From assembly GCA_964614915.1 (NCBI GenBank), contig CAZTNC010000003.1:1-64000 (forward strand): a stretch of DNA of 64,000 nt, written 5' to 3'. The notes below the pieces were generated by a model, which did not search any database, was not told where the DNA came from, and saw nothing but the letters and a program-made list of their open reading frames with translations. The DNA is from WTFY01 sp964614915 (GTDB lineage: Bacteria > Pseudomonadota > Gammaproteobacteria > UBA4575). Shown piece by piece: positions 37,370 to 45,513 of the stretch. A program made the position numbers and the translations under genes. Numbering within the stretch: the stretch's first letter is position 1; every line of letters starts with the position of its first letter.

Positions 37370-38635
37370 TTGCGATTCGAACACCTCCAAGACTGGCTGG
37401 ACTGGCAGCAGACCCTGCATTCCGAGAAGATCAAGCTGGGACTGGACCGTGTGGCCCGGGTGGCCCACGAACTCGGCCTCATGCAGCCCGACTTCAAGGT
37501 GGTCATGGTGTCCGGTACCAATGGCAAGGGTTCGATCACAGCGATCCTGGAATCCATCTACCATGAGGCCGGGTACCGTGTAGCTGCATACACCTCGCCC
37601 CACCTGCTGCACTACAACGAGCGCATCCGGATCGGGAAAAAGAATGTCGAGGATACCCCGCTGTGCGCAGCCTTTGACCTAGTGGATCAGGCCCGGGGAG
37701 ATCTTAGCCTGAGTTATTTCGAGTTCGGCACGCTGGCGGCCATGCAGATCTTCAGCACCCTGCCGCTGGATGTGGCGGTATTCGAGGTTGGCCTGGGCGG
37801 GCGCCTGGATGCCGTCAACATCTACGACGCCGATGCGGCGATCGTCTCAAGCGTCGGCCTGGACCATGTGCAGTGGCTGGGTTCCACGCGCGAATCCATC
37901 GGTCTTGAGAAAGCCGGAATTTTCCGCACGGGCAAGCCCGCCGTCTGCGGGGACAGCGATCCCCCCGAGACCTTGCTCAAGTATGCCCGTGACATCGATT
38001 CCCGGCTGTACCTGGTGGGTGAGGATTTTTCCTACCGGCAGGGGAGCGACGGGCGCTGGGCCTTCCGGAGCGAGAAGCTTGACTGGGACGGACTGCCGGC
38101 ACCGAACCTGTACGGCGATGTACAGGTCGGCAATGCGGCCGCGGCGCTGATGAGCATCCAGTGCCTCGATGAGGTGCTGCCCGTGCGGCGCGAAAGCGTG
38201 GAGCGCGGACTACAGGACATCTGCCTGTCGGGGCGTTTTCAGCGCGTCGTCGGCAAGTGCGAGATGATCTTCGATGTGGCGCACAACCTGGACAGTGCGA
38301 AGGTCCTCGGCAAGAACCTTCAGGAACTGGGACCGGCTTCGCGTACCTATGCGGTGTTCTCCGTGCTGGAAGACAAGGATGTGGAGGGTATCATCGGCTC
38401 GGTGTGCGAGCAGATTGACGAATGGTATATCTCGGAACTGGATTCCGAGCGCTCCCTCGATTGTGCAGACTTGCAAGACCGCATTGTGCGCCTGGATCAG
38501 GATGCTATCGTGCACACGTGTCCTTCCGTGGAGCAGGCCTGGCAGGCTGTCAAAAAGGAGGCCTGCGAGACTTCCCGGATTGTGGTGTTTGGTTCTTTCC
38601 TGACGGTGGCAGAAGTATTAAGCTTGGAAGTATAA
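37370..38635 (+). CDS. folC: bifunctional dihydrofolate/folylpolyglutamate synthase
   Basis: Adds glutamate to dihydropteroate and folates. The ATP loop is SGTNGKGS (residues about 47-54); TSPHLLHYNERIRI and GLGGRLDAVN are Mur-ligase-family features. 421 aa. The best start is a TTG at 37370 (then RFEHLQDWLDW), an uncommon start codon that may keep expression low. Confidence 0.94.
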   Translation: MRFEHLQDWLDWQQTLHSEKIKLGLDRVARVAHELGLMQPDFKVVMVSGTNGKGSITAILESIYHEAGYRVAAYTSPHLLHYNERIRIGKKNVEDTPLCAAFDLVDQARGDLSLSYFEFGTLAAMQIFSTLPLDVAVFEVGLGGRLDAVNIYDADAAIVSSVGLDHVQWLGSTRESIGLEKAGIFRTGKPAVCGDSDPPETLLKYARDIDSRLYLVGEDFSYRQGSDGRWAFRSEKLDWDGLPAPNLYGDVQVGNAAAALMSIQCLDEVLPVRRESVERGLQDICLSGRFQRVVGKCEMIFDVAHNLDSAKVLGKNLQELGPASRTYAVFSVLEDKDVEGIIGSVCEQIDEWYISELDSERSLDCADLQDRIVRLDQDAIVHTCPSVEQAWQAVKKEACETSRIVVFGSFLTVAEVLSLEV

Positions 38636-38692
38636 TCGTGCGCTTTTCACAGTGGCAGGATAGGTCGAAATAGGCCGGGAGCAGGGGAATAC

Positions 38693-39301
38693 ATGGAGAC
38701 ACTCATGAAGCAGCGCCTGATCGGCGCCGTGGTACTTATTGCCCTTGCGGTAATCTTCGTGCCGATGCTGCTGGACGGGTCGGGCCGCAAGGAATCCGCG
38801 GTGGTTGAGGAGGAACTTTCACTCGCACCGCCCAAGTTCAATTTTGAGAGCAAGTTGCCGGATCCCGAGCAGTTGGACTCGTTACCGGCAGCTGAAAAAC
38901 CGAGTGAACCGCAGGTCGTCGCTGCACCTGTACAGAAGTCAGAACCTGCGGAACCAACGGCATCCCAACCAGCGGAACAGCCAGCACCGCAAAAGACAAC
39001 ACCGCCACCCGAGCCCAAGGTACTTGAAGCAACGGCCAGCAAGATTACACCCTCTCCCTCATTAAGCGCCTGGGCCGTACAGGTGGCTGCATTCGAGGAA
39101 GAAGGCAAGGCACTCGCCCTGCAGAAAAAGCTGATGGCGGGCGATTTTGCAGCATTCACCGAGAAGTTCGAGAAAAGGGGCAAGGTGCTTTACCGGGTCA
39201 GGGTCGGACCCGAGCTCAAACGTGAAAATGCCGATCAGTTGCGTGCGAAAATCGAGAAAGACCAGGGTATCAAGGGAGCCTTTGTAACCCCGCATCCCTA
39301 G
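38693..39301 (+). CDS. dedD: SPOR domain protein, DedD-like
   Basis: A 202 aa bitopic inner-membrane protein that should bind denuded septal peptidoglycan. There is one N-terminal helix (RLIGAVVLIALAVIFVPMLL), a Pro/Glu/Gln-rich periplasmic linker (residues about 60-125), and a C-terminal SPOR domain starting at SAWAVQVAAFEEEGKA and ending FVTPHP. The folC-dedD-cvpA-purF order is conserved in E. coli. The ATG at 38693 has AGGGGAA before it; a second ATG at 38705 is possible. Confidence 0.88.
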   Translation: METLMKQRLIGAVVLIALAVIFVPMLLDGSGRKESAVVEEELSLAPPKFNFESKLPDPEQLDSLPAAEKPSEPQVVAAPVQKSEPAEPTASQPAEQPAPQKTTPPPEPKVLEATASKITPSPSLSAWAVQVAAFEEEGKALALQKKLMAGDFAAFTEKFEKRGKVLYRVRVGPELKRENADQLRAKIEKDQGIKGAFVTPHP

Positions 39302-39312
39302 AAGCGCCACAT

Positions 39313-39879
39313 ATGGAATTTTCATGGATTGATATCGGGATCATGATCATCCTGGGGGTGTCTGTGATGATCGCGATGTTCCGGGGGTTCGTAAAGGAAG
39401 CGATCTCATTGACCAGCCTGATCCTTGCGGCCTGGCTGGCCATGAATTATTTTGACCAGTTGGCATTGTACTTGCCTGCTGACATTGACGAGACCACGTT
39501 GAGTCTCGGGGGTGAGGATATCGTGTTGAGCAAGCTGCGTGCGAGCATTGCCTTTGCAGTGATCGGAGTCGGCGTACTGGTTGCAGGGGCCTTGCTGAAC
39601 CATGTGCTGGGTAAGGTGACCCGGCTGCCCGTGCTGCGCGGCATCGACCGGCTCCTAGGGGCCTTGTTCGGCCTGGTGCGCGGCGGGGCCATCGTGGTTC
39701 TGGTGATCCTGGTGGCCGCCATGACCAGTTTTCCGCGAACCGAAATCTGGGAGACTTCGCAGATACTGCCCTGGTTCGAGACTGCTGCACGGGAAGTGAT
39801 CCGGTATATCCCGCCGGAATACGCGAAGTATTTTATGTTTGACGGGGCAGGCACACAGGCCTCCCTGTACGTTCTCTGA
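39313..39879 (+). CDS. cvpA: CvpA family membrane protein
   Basis: A 188 aa membrane protein with four predicted helices. WIDIGIMIILGVSVMIAMFRGFVKE at its start is the CvpA pattern (split here over positions 5-29), and GIDRLLGALFGLVRGG is the second conserved stretch. E. coli CvpA is needed for colicin V production and bile tolerance; its biochemical role is unclear. It precedes purF, as in most Gammaproteobacteria. Confidence 0.9.
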   Translation: MEFSWIDIGIMIILGVSVMIAMFRGFVKEAISLTSLILAAWLAMNYFDQLALYLPADIDETTLSLGGEDIVLSKLRASIAFAVIGVGVLVAGALLNHVLGKVTRLPVLRGIDRLLGALFGLVRGGAIVVLVILVAAMTSFPRTEIWETSQILPWFETAAREVIRYIPPEYAKYFMFDGAGTQASLYVL

Positions 39880-39901
39880 TGCAGTCGGGAGTCCACTGAT
39901 C

Positions 39902-41407
39902 ATGTGCGGTATTGCCGGAATCGTATCTCACCGGGACGTCAACCAGGCGTTGTACAATGCGCTCCTGGTGCTGCAGCACCGCGGCCAGGATGCTGCGGGG
40001 ATTGTCACCTACAGCGATGGCCGGCTCTACCAGCGCAAGGCCAACGGCCTGGTGCGCGACGTGTTCCACAGCCGGCACATGGAGCGCCTGAAAGGCACCA
40101 TGGGCATCGCACACGTGCGCTATCCCACGGCAGGCTCATCCTCCTCCGCCGAAGCCCAGCCTCTTTACGTGAATTCACCCTTCGGCATCTCGCTTGGACA
40201 CAACGGCAACCTGATCAATACCGAGCAGCTGAAAAAGGAGCTGTTCCGCGAGGACCGCCGTCACCTGAACACGGATTCGGACTCGGAAATCCTGCTCAAC
40301 GTTCTGGCGCACGAGCTGGGCAACCAGCAGACCTTGAGATTGAGGCCGGAAGACATATTTGCCGCCGTGGAAGGTGTGCATCGCCGCTGTAAGGGTGCCT
40401 ACGCCGTGGTGGCCATGATCACCGGCTGCGGCATCATCGCCTTTCGCGACTCCCACGGCATCCGGCCCCTGGTGTACGGGGTCCGGGAATCCCGTCATGG
40501 CATGGAGTACATGGTGGCCTCGGAAAGTGCCGCCCTGGATGCGCTCGACTACAGTCTCGTACGCGACATCGCCCCCGGTGAGGCCGTTTTCATCGATGTG
40601 GAGGGGAAGATTCACACCAAGCAGTGTGCGCCGCAATCCCAGCAGTCACCCTGCATATTTGAGCACGTCTACTTTGCCCGTCCGGATTCGATCATCGATG
40701 ACATTTTCGTACAAAAGGCGCGCATGCGCATGGGCCAGAGGCTCGCCAAGAAAATCCTCCGCGAGTGGCCGGACCATGACATCGATGTCGTCATGCCCAT
40801 CCCGGATACGAGCCGCACGGCGGCGATCGAGATCGCCTACCTCCTGCGCGTCAAGTACCGCGAGGGATTCATCAAGAATCGCTACATCGGGCGGACCTTC
40901 ATCATGCCAGGCAGCACGCTGCGCAAGAAATCTGTACGCCAGAAGCTCAATCCCATTGGGCTCGAATTCAAGGGCAAGAATGTTCTGCTGATCGACGATT
41001 CGATCGTGCGCGGTACGACCTCGCGCGAGATCGTGCAAATGGCCCGTGACGCCGGTGCCAGCAAGGTGTACTTCGCCTCCGCCTCGCCTCCGATCCGGTA
41101 CCAGAACATCTACGGGATTGACATGCCGGCACGCAATGAGTTGATCGCCTTCGACAAGGACGTGGATTCGATTGCTGGTGAGATCAAGACCGATCGCCTG
41201 TTCTACCAGGGGCTGGGTGACCTGGTTGCGGCGGTGCGCCAGGGGAATCTGAAACTGGATACGTTCGACACATCGATGTTCGATGGCAATTACATCACCG
41301 GCGTGGAAGAGGGCTATTTTGAAAACCTGGAAATCGTGCGCAACGACAAGACCCAGCAGGAACGTGAAAAGGAATACGCGAGCATCGACCTGCACAACAG
41401 CGTTTGA
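39902..41407 (+). CDS. purF: amidophosphoribosyltransferase
   Basis: First committed step of purine synthesis. Met is followed directly by the N-terminal nucleophile Cys (MCGIAGIVSH), so the ATG at 39902 is fixed. The glutaminase domain has VLQHRGQDAAG, and the PRPP loop is VLLIDDSIVRGTTSREI. 501 aa. Confidence 0.97.
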   Translation: MCGIAGIVSHRDVNQALYNALLVLQHRGQDAAGIVTYSDGRLYQRKANGLVRDVFHSRHMERLKGTMGIAHVRYPTAGSSSSAEAQPLYVNSPFGISLGHNGNLINTEQLKKELFREDRRHLNTDSDSEILLNVLAHELGNQQTLRLRPEDIFAAVEGVHRRCKGAYAVVAMITGCGIIAFRDSHGIRPLVYGVRESRHGMEYMVASESAALDALDYSLVRDIAPGEAVFIDVEGKIHTKQCAPQSQQSPCIFEHVYFARPDSIIDDIFVQKARMRMGQRLAKKILREWPDHDIDVVMPIPDTSRTAAIEIAYLLRVKYREGFIKNRYIGRTFIMPGSTLRKKSVRQKLNPIGLEFKGKNVLLIDDSIVRGTTSREIVQMARDAGASKVYFASASPPIRYQNIYGIDMPARNELIAFDKDVDSIAGEIKTDRLFYQGLGDLVAAVRQGNLKLDTFDTSMFDGNYITGVEEGYFENLEIVRNDKTQQEREKEYASIDLHNSV

Positions 41408-41423
41408 GGAAAACGCCTGACGC

Positions 41424-41981
41424 ATGCAGGCCGTCAAGCCAAGCCAGGAGGTGCTGGCCCAGTATGCCGAGGCATGCGAGCGGTATCCGCAGCATGCGAA
41501 CCATCCCGGCGCCCTCGTCAAGGTAAGCGAGCAGAGGCTCTATGTCCTGGAAGGGGGGGCGTGCCTGGCCACCTACCCGGTGTCCACTTCCCGTTACGGT
41601 ACCGGCGAGAAAGAGGACTCCTACAAGACCCCACGCGGGGTGCACTGCGTGGCAGAGAAAATCGGTGGGGATGCTGGGCTTGCCGAGATCTTCCGCTCAA
41701 GAATACGCACGCACCAGACCGCAGAAATCGAATCCGGTGAAACCCGCACGGACCAGGAACTCATCACCTCCAGGATTCTCTGGCTGGCAGGCCTGGAAGA
41801 GGGAGTCAACCAGGGAGGAAGTGTGGACAGCCACGGGCGTTATATCTACATCCATGGCACCCATGAGGAAGGCCTGATTGGTCAACCGGCCTCCGTAGGC
41901 TGCGTGCGCATGAAAAACCGGGATGTCATGGACCTGTATGACCGTCTGGAAGTCTCTTCGCTGGTCATCATTAGTGAATAG
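41424..41981 (+). CDS. L,D-transpeptidase (YkuD) family protein without signal peptide
   Basis: A 185 aa protein made almost wholly of the YkuD fold. The catalytic motif is complete: His144 in IHGTHEEG, then SVGCVRM with Cys160. Enzymes of this fold cross-link peptidoglycan or attach lipoproteins in the periplasm, yet no signal peptide or membrane anchor is visible at the N-terminus MQAVKPSQEVLAQYAEA. It may use another export route or another substrate. The stop overlaps the next gene (DUF455) by 8 nt, so the pair is probably coupled. Confidence 0.85.
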   Translation: MQAVKPSQEVLAQYAEACERYPQHANHPGALVKVSEQRLYVLEGGACLATYPVSTSRYGTGEKEDSYKTPRGVHCVAEKIGGDAGLAEIFRSRIRTHQTAEIESGETRTDQELITSRILWLAGLEEGVNQGGSVDSHGRYIYIHGTHEEGLIGQPASVGCVRMKNRDVMDLYDRLEVSSLVIISE

Positions 41982-42801
41982 TCCAGCGATTCCTGTCCCA
42001 GCCCCTGCAGCATCGGTTTCCAAGGCCGCCTACGACGGCTTGGTGTGTTGCGATGCCGCACAAAAATGCGAGGCCGTGTTCGAGCTAGCCCGCCAAATAC
42101 GCGAGGGGACGCTGGACATTGCACCCACGCCTGGAATCGAAGCGGTGGAGCACCCGGGTCGGCCCGCGCGCCCGAGACTGGTTGTACCCAAGGATGTCGC
42201 CCGGCGAAGCCTGACCACGGAGCAGGGACGGGCCGCATTCATTCATGCCATCACGCACATCGAGTTCAATGCGATCAACCTCGCCCTCGATGCCCTGTAC
42301 CGCTTCCAGGGACTGCCCCGGGCCTATTATCTGGACTGGAGTCGGGTGGCCATGGAGGAAGCCCAGCATTTCCTGATGCTGCAGGAGCGGCTGCAGCAAG
42401 TCGGTTCCCATTACGGCGCATTCGATGCCCACAATGGCTTGTGGGACATGGCCGTCAAAACGCGCGACAGCCTTGTCGCCCGCATGGCGCTGGTCCCCCG
42501 GGTGCTGGAGGCGCGCGGCCTGGATGTCACCCCGGGCATGATCCAAAAGCTGCGAGCCCACGGGGACGGGAAAACTGCGGAGATCCTGGAGATCATTCTC
42601 GAGCAGGAAATCGGCCACGTCGCGATCGGCTCTCGCTGGTTCAGGCATTCCTGCGAAGAGCAAGGCCTGGAACCGGAACCCACCTTTCAAAGCTTGCTGG
42701 CCCAGTACTACACCGGGCGCGTGCAAAAGCCGCTTCACCTGGAAGCACGGCGCAAGGCGGGGTTTTCGGAGTCTGAGCTGGCGGCCCTGGAAAAAGGTTA
42801 G
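41974..42801 (+). CDS. DUF455 ferritin-like protein
   Basis: A 275 aa protein from a GTG at 41974. The ferritin-like four-helix region carries likely di-iron ligands: HIEFNAINLALDA, MEEAQHFLML, and EQEIGHVAIGSRWF. This matches DUF455, a family of unknown function in Proteobacteria. It overlaps the L,D-transpeptidase gene before it (8 nt), and its stop overlaps that of lpxH (4 nt, convergent). Confidence 0.82.
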   Translation: MNSPAIPVPAPAASVSKAAYDGLVCCDAAQKCEAVFELARQIREGTLDIAPTPGIEAVEHPGRPARPRLVVPKDVARRSLTTEQGRAAFIHAITHIEFNAINLALDALYRFQGLPRAYYLDWSRVAMEEAQHFLMLQERLQQVGSHYGAFDAHNGLWDMAVKTRDSLVARMALVPRVLEARGLDVTPGMIQKLRAHGDGKTAEILEIILEQEIGHVAIGSRWFRHSCEEQGLEPEPTFQSLLAQYYTGRVQKPLHLEARRKAGFSESELAALEKG

Positions 42802-43517
42802 GCCTGGATCGTTTCCAGATCCATGGTCCCGGGCGTGCACCTCAGCACGCTGCCCTGCTCGTACCAGTCGCCCAAAACGATACGCTTGCAGGCATTTCCG
42901 TCGATGGTGAAGTCGTGAATGCCCGGTCGGTGGGTGTGTCCGTGAATCAGATGTCGCACCCCGTGTTTGAGCATCGTTTGGGTAACGGTATCCTGGTTGA
43001 CGTCCATGATTTCGAGCGGCTTGTCCTGGGTTGCGGAGATGCTTTTATCGCGTAGCCGCTGTGCCATCTTCTGGCGCTGTCCGGCGCTAAGCAGCAATAC
43101 GGCCCGCTGCACCCACCGGTTGCGTACCTTGGCCCGGTATTTCTGATAGGCGATGTCATCCGTACACAGCGTGTCACCGTGCATGACCAAGGTCGGTGTC
43201 CCGTACAGGTCCACTACGGTTTCTTCCTGCAGAATCTTGCAGTGGGTGAATTCCTCGAATGCCTTGCCGACGAGGAAGTCACGGTTGCCATGCACGAAAA
43301 ACACCGGAACACCGCCGAGGCTCAGCTCGCGGATCGAGTCGATCACATCCTGCAAGCCAACGGCGGGATCGTCATCACCTATCCAGTACTCGAACAGGTC
43401 GCCCAGGATATACAGGGCATCTGTATCTGCCACATCGCGTAAAAACCTGCAGAAGGCGGCTGCAACGTGCGGTCGTGTATGGTCCAGGTGCAGGTCAGAG
43501 ACAAAAAGGGTATGCAT
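42798..43517 (-). CDS. lpxH: UDP-2,3-diacylglucosamine diphosphatase LpxH
   Basis: Lipid A pathway hydrolase releasing lipid X. A calcineurin-like two-metal site is visible: SDLHLDHTRP, GDLFEYWIGDD, HGNRDFLVG, MHGDTL and IHGHTHRPG. 239 aa. In E. coli the cyclophilin gene ppiB lies just before lpxH; here an AT-rich insertion separates the cyclophilin gene from lpxH. A good AGAGGTAAA ribosome-binding site lies in the 12-nt gap after the inserted gene. Confidence 0.95.
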   Translation of the reverse strand: MHTLFVSDLHLDHTRPHVAAAFCRFLRDVADTDALYILGDLFEYWIGDDDPAVGLQDVIDSIRELSLGGVPVFFVHGNRDFLVGKAFEEFTHCKILQEETVVDLYGTPTLVMHGDTLCTDDIAYQKYRAKVRNRWVQRAVLLLSAGQRQKMAQRLRDKSISATQDKPLEIMDVNQDTVTQTMLKHGVRHLIHGHTHRPGIHDFTIDGNACKRIVLGDWYEQGSVLRCTPGTMDLETIQA

Positions 43518-43529
43518 TTTACCTCTAGG

Positions 43530-43928
43530 TCAGTTACTCCATGTACTGATTAGTTCAATCATATATACGATACCGCTCACCGCTGCTATTGCAGAAAAAG
43601 CTATGCCTATCTTCATTAAACGATGGTTCTTTCTTGTTCTTTCATCTTCAATTTCTTTTGTCTGTCGCTTTGCACCTGCTTCAAAGGACATGCTTTCATT
43701 TTGTGGCCAAAAACAATCACGTCCCGGCTGATCTATGAATTCTGAAAGATTATCGGATTCTTTGTATTTAGGTTCACTACTATGCCATTCGCCATGAAAG
43801 CAACATAGCCCAGAGTCTGCATTTTTATTGGTTCTCCTTTCCAAGGAAACTGGTTCGTATTTGACTGTAAGACTATTCCACCAAATCTTTTGAGCAAGAA
43901 AGTGGCAATTTCGGCAGCAGTCTTTCAA
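43530..43928 (-). CDS. unknown Cys-rich protein with C-terminal membrane helix
   Basis: A 132 aa protein starting at TTG. The N-terminal part has closely spaced cysteines (KDCCRNCHF), a GLCCFHGEWHS segment and DCFWPQNESMSFEAGAK, then a charged linker and a single hydrophobic helix (IGIAFSAIAAVSGIVYMIEL) at the end. I do not recognise a family. The DNA is strikingly AT-rich compared with lpxH and the cyclophilin gene, which are normally close neighbours. Its start overlaps the stop of a 36-aa frame by 4 nt (TTGA). Confidence 0.6.
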   Translation of the reverse strand: MKDCCRNCHFLAQKIWWNSLTVKYEPVSLERRTNKNADSGLCCFHGEWHSSEPKYKESDNLSEFIDQPGRDCFWPQNESMSFEAGAKRQTKEIEDERTRKNHRLMKIGIAFSAIAAVSGIVYMIELISTWSN

Positions 43929-44035
43929 GCTTCTTCCTTTGATGTTAATAGAATCAGAGAAATTCGTATGATGTCACCCTTTAACTTTTCTAATACGTTA
44001 TCAACGGTTAATGGGTCTGCTTGGAACATGCTCAT
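43925..44035 (-). CDS. 36-aa upstream small ORF, unknown
   Basis: ATG at 44035 with a strong AGGAG immediately upstream. The peptide begins MSMFQADPLTVDNVLEKLKG and ends LLTSKEEA. The TGA overlaps the TTG start of the next gene, in the arrangement of translational coupling. It may be a leader peptide, a true small protein, or the front of a frameshifted longer gene. No family is recognised. Confidence 0.45.
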   Translation of the reverse strand: MSMFQADPLTVDNVLEKLKGDIIRISLILLTSKEEA

Positions 44036-44047
44036 CTCCTACATTTT

Positions 44048-44078
44048 GATATAAAAGCAAAATATGGGATCTGCTCAA
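44048..44078 (-). promoter_or_regulatory. candidate promoter for the AT-rich insertion genes
   Basis: On the minus strand, TTGAGC and TATATC at a 19-bp spacing (or TTTATA at 17 bp) lie just before the AGGAG of the 36-aa frame. A very short leader would result. Moderate match only. Confidence 0.3.
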
Positions 44079-44191
44079 GATTTTTCAATAGAGCAATGCT
44101 GAAACTAGGGAAACTCTCAGTCTCAATCCAATTTAAACTGTTTGAACCGTCCTAAAAAGACAGTTAAATCCTTGAAAGTCAGCTAGGTTTG

Positions 44192-44210
44192 GTGGCTAGC
44201 CGTTAGCCAC
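44192..44210. other. hairpin at the edge of the AT-rich insertion
   Basis: GTGGCTA and TAGCCAC form a perfect 7-bp stem with a 5-nt loop, 12 nt after the cyclophilin stop codon. It lacks a T-run on the minus strand. It may end the cyclophilin transcript weakly or mark the insertion boundary. Confidence 0.4.
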
Positions 44211-44222
44211 ATACCTTACTGA

Positions 44223-44801
44223 TTATTCGACAATAGACACCTTTTCGATTGTCACCGTCTCGACGGGTACATCCTGAAACGGCCCCCGGGTGGTAGTTGC
44301 TACATCGCGGATGGCGTTTACGACCTCCATGCCTTCGGTGACCTTGCCGAATACGGCATAGCCCCATCCCTGCGTGTTCTCGCCCGAGAAATTCAGGAAC
44401 TGGTTGTCCCGGACATTGATAAAAAACTGCGCCGTGGCCGAATGCGGGTCATTGGTTCGCGCCATGGCGATAGTGCCGGTGTCATTTCCCAGTCCGTTGT
44501 TGGCTTCGTTTCTGATGGGATCATGCGTGGGTTTCTGGGTCATTTCAGAGGTGAACCCGCCCCCCTGGATCATGAAGTTCGAAATGACCCGGTGAAAGAT
44601 GGTGCCGTCATAAAATCCTTCCCGGACATAGGTCAGGAAGTTTTCGACGGTGAGCGGTGCATTTGCGGCATCCAGCTCGAGGACGATGGTGCCCTTGCTG
44701 GTTTCCATTTTTACCGTGGCGGTTTCTGCTTGTACGTTGGATGTAGTCATAAGAATTGCTGAAAACACAAACAGAACAAAGTGCCTGAATACTGCTTTCA
44801 T
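44223..44801 (-). CDS. periplasmic peptidyl-prolyl cis-trans isomerase (cyclophilin)
   Basis: A 192 aa cyclophilin with a signal peptide (MKAVFRHFVLFVFSAILM..., cleavage after VQA). The active site is intact: FHRVISNFMIQGGG and TAQFFINV. It is PpiA-like in being exported, but PpiB-like in its place near lpxH. I use the ATG at 44801, 6 nt after GGAG; a GTG at 44813 is in frame but sits over the ribosome-binding site. Confidence 0.9.
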   Translation of the reverse strand: MKAVFRHFVLFVFSAILMTTSNVQAETATVKMETSKGTIVLELDAANAPLTVENFLTYVREGFYDGTIFHRVISNFMIQGGGFTSEMTQKPTHDPIRNEANNGLGNDTGTIAMARTNDPHSATAQFFINVRDNQFLNFSGENTQGWGYAVFGKVTEGMEVVNAIRDVATTTRGPFQDVPVETVTIEKVSIVE

Positions 44802-45141
44802 AGGGATCTCCACACAGGGTTAAAAGTAAAGATGCTGGTTTCGCGCTATCCTGTTGCGCTGCATTGTGCAGTGCAAGCTGATGCCTTCGCGGTTGCTGGC
44901 AGATCAACTGACATGCAGCCCGGATCATACTTTATCGAAGGCACGTAAACCAGTTTGCCGCAACGGGACAGGCTATGGAATCTGCATGTGTAGGGGGCTA
45001 GGGCTTGCCTGCCCGGTGAAGTTGTATGATTCGTACTTCGGCTACGGTACACTGCGGGAGACGGATGGCTGTGGGTGCGCTTGCACCCACTTGAAAGATC
45101 GGGCGGGAACCCTGGATTTTACTATCGAGAAGGAGAGTGTC
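44802..45141. other. 340-bp intergenic region, no gene seen
   Basis: Divergent spacer between the cyclophilin and thioredoxin-like genes. A TATGAT hexamer at 45025-45030 and a TACACT at 45048-45053 are possible -10 boxes for the plus strand, neither with a well-spaced -35. A strong hairpin lies at 45071-45090. I see no supported gene here. Confidence 0.5.
45071..45090 (+). promoter_or_regulatory. stable hairpin in the likely 5' leader of the thioredoxin-like gene
   Basis: GTGGGTGC and GCACCCAC pair perfectly (8 bp) around a GCTT tetraloop, about 50 nt upstream of the GTG start. No T-run follows, so it is more likely a leader structure or a protein-binding site than a terminator. Confidence 0.45.
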
Positions 45142-45513
45142 GTGACCACGATTGCCCTGACAAAAGAAAACATCAACGAAACCGTAGAGAACAGCGACAC
45201 GGTGATTATCGATTTCTGGGCCTCCTGGTGCGGGCCGTGCAAATCCTTTGCACCGACGTTCGAGTCCGCCTCGGAGAACCATGACGACATCGTATTTGGC
45301 AAGGTCAACACCGAAGAACAGCAGGAACTGGCGCAGGCCTACAACATACGCTCGATCCCGATGCTCATGATTTTCCGTGAGCAAATCCTGATTTATGCGC
45401 AGCCGGGTGCCCTTTCTCCCGCACAACTCGAAGACGTCATCGAAAAGGCCAAGACGCTGGATATGGACATGGTGCGCGCAGAACTCGAGAAGCAGAAGTC
45501 CGAAGCTGGATGA
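45142..45513 (+). CDS. thioredoxin family protein
   Basis: A 123 aa thioredoxin-fold protein with the full WCGPC active site (Cys30, Cys33) and a cis-proline in RSIPML. No signal peptide, so probably cytosolic. The C-terminus is longer and more charged than TrxA (ends VRAELEKQKSEAG). GTG start at 45142 preceded by AAGGAGAG. The stop overlaps the following hydrolase (ATGA). Confidence 0.9.
   Translation: MTTIALTKENINETVENSDTVIIDFWASWCGPCKSFAPTFESASENHDDIVFGKVNTEEQQELAQAYNIRSIPMLMIFREQILIYAQPGALSPAQLEDVIEKAKTLDMDMVRAELEKQKSEAG

Noticed and set aside
44192..44210. Integron attC site at the edge of the AT-rich insertion
   Set aside because: The palindrome is short and lacks paired R and L boxes; it lies at the cyclophilin end rather than after the inserted gene.
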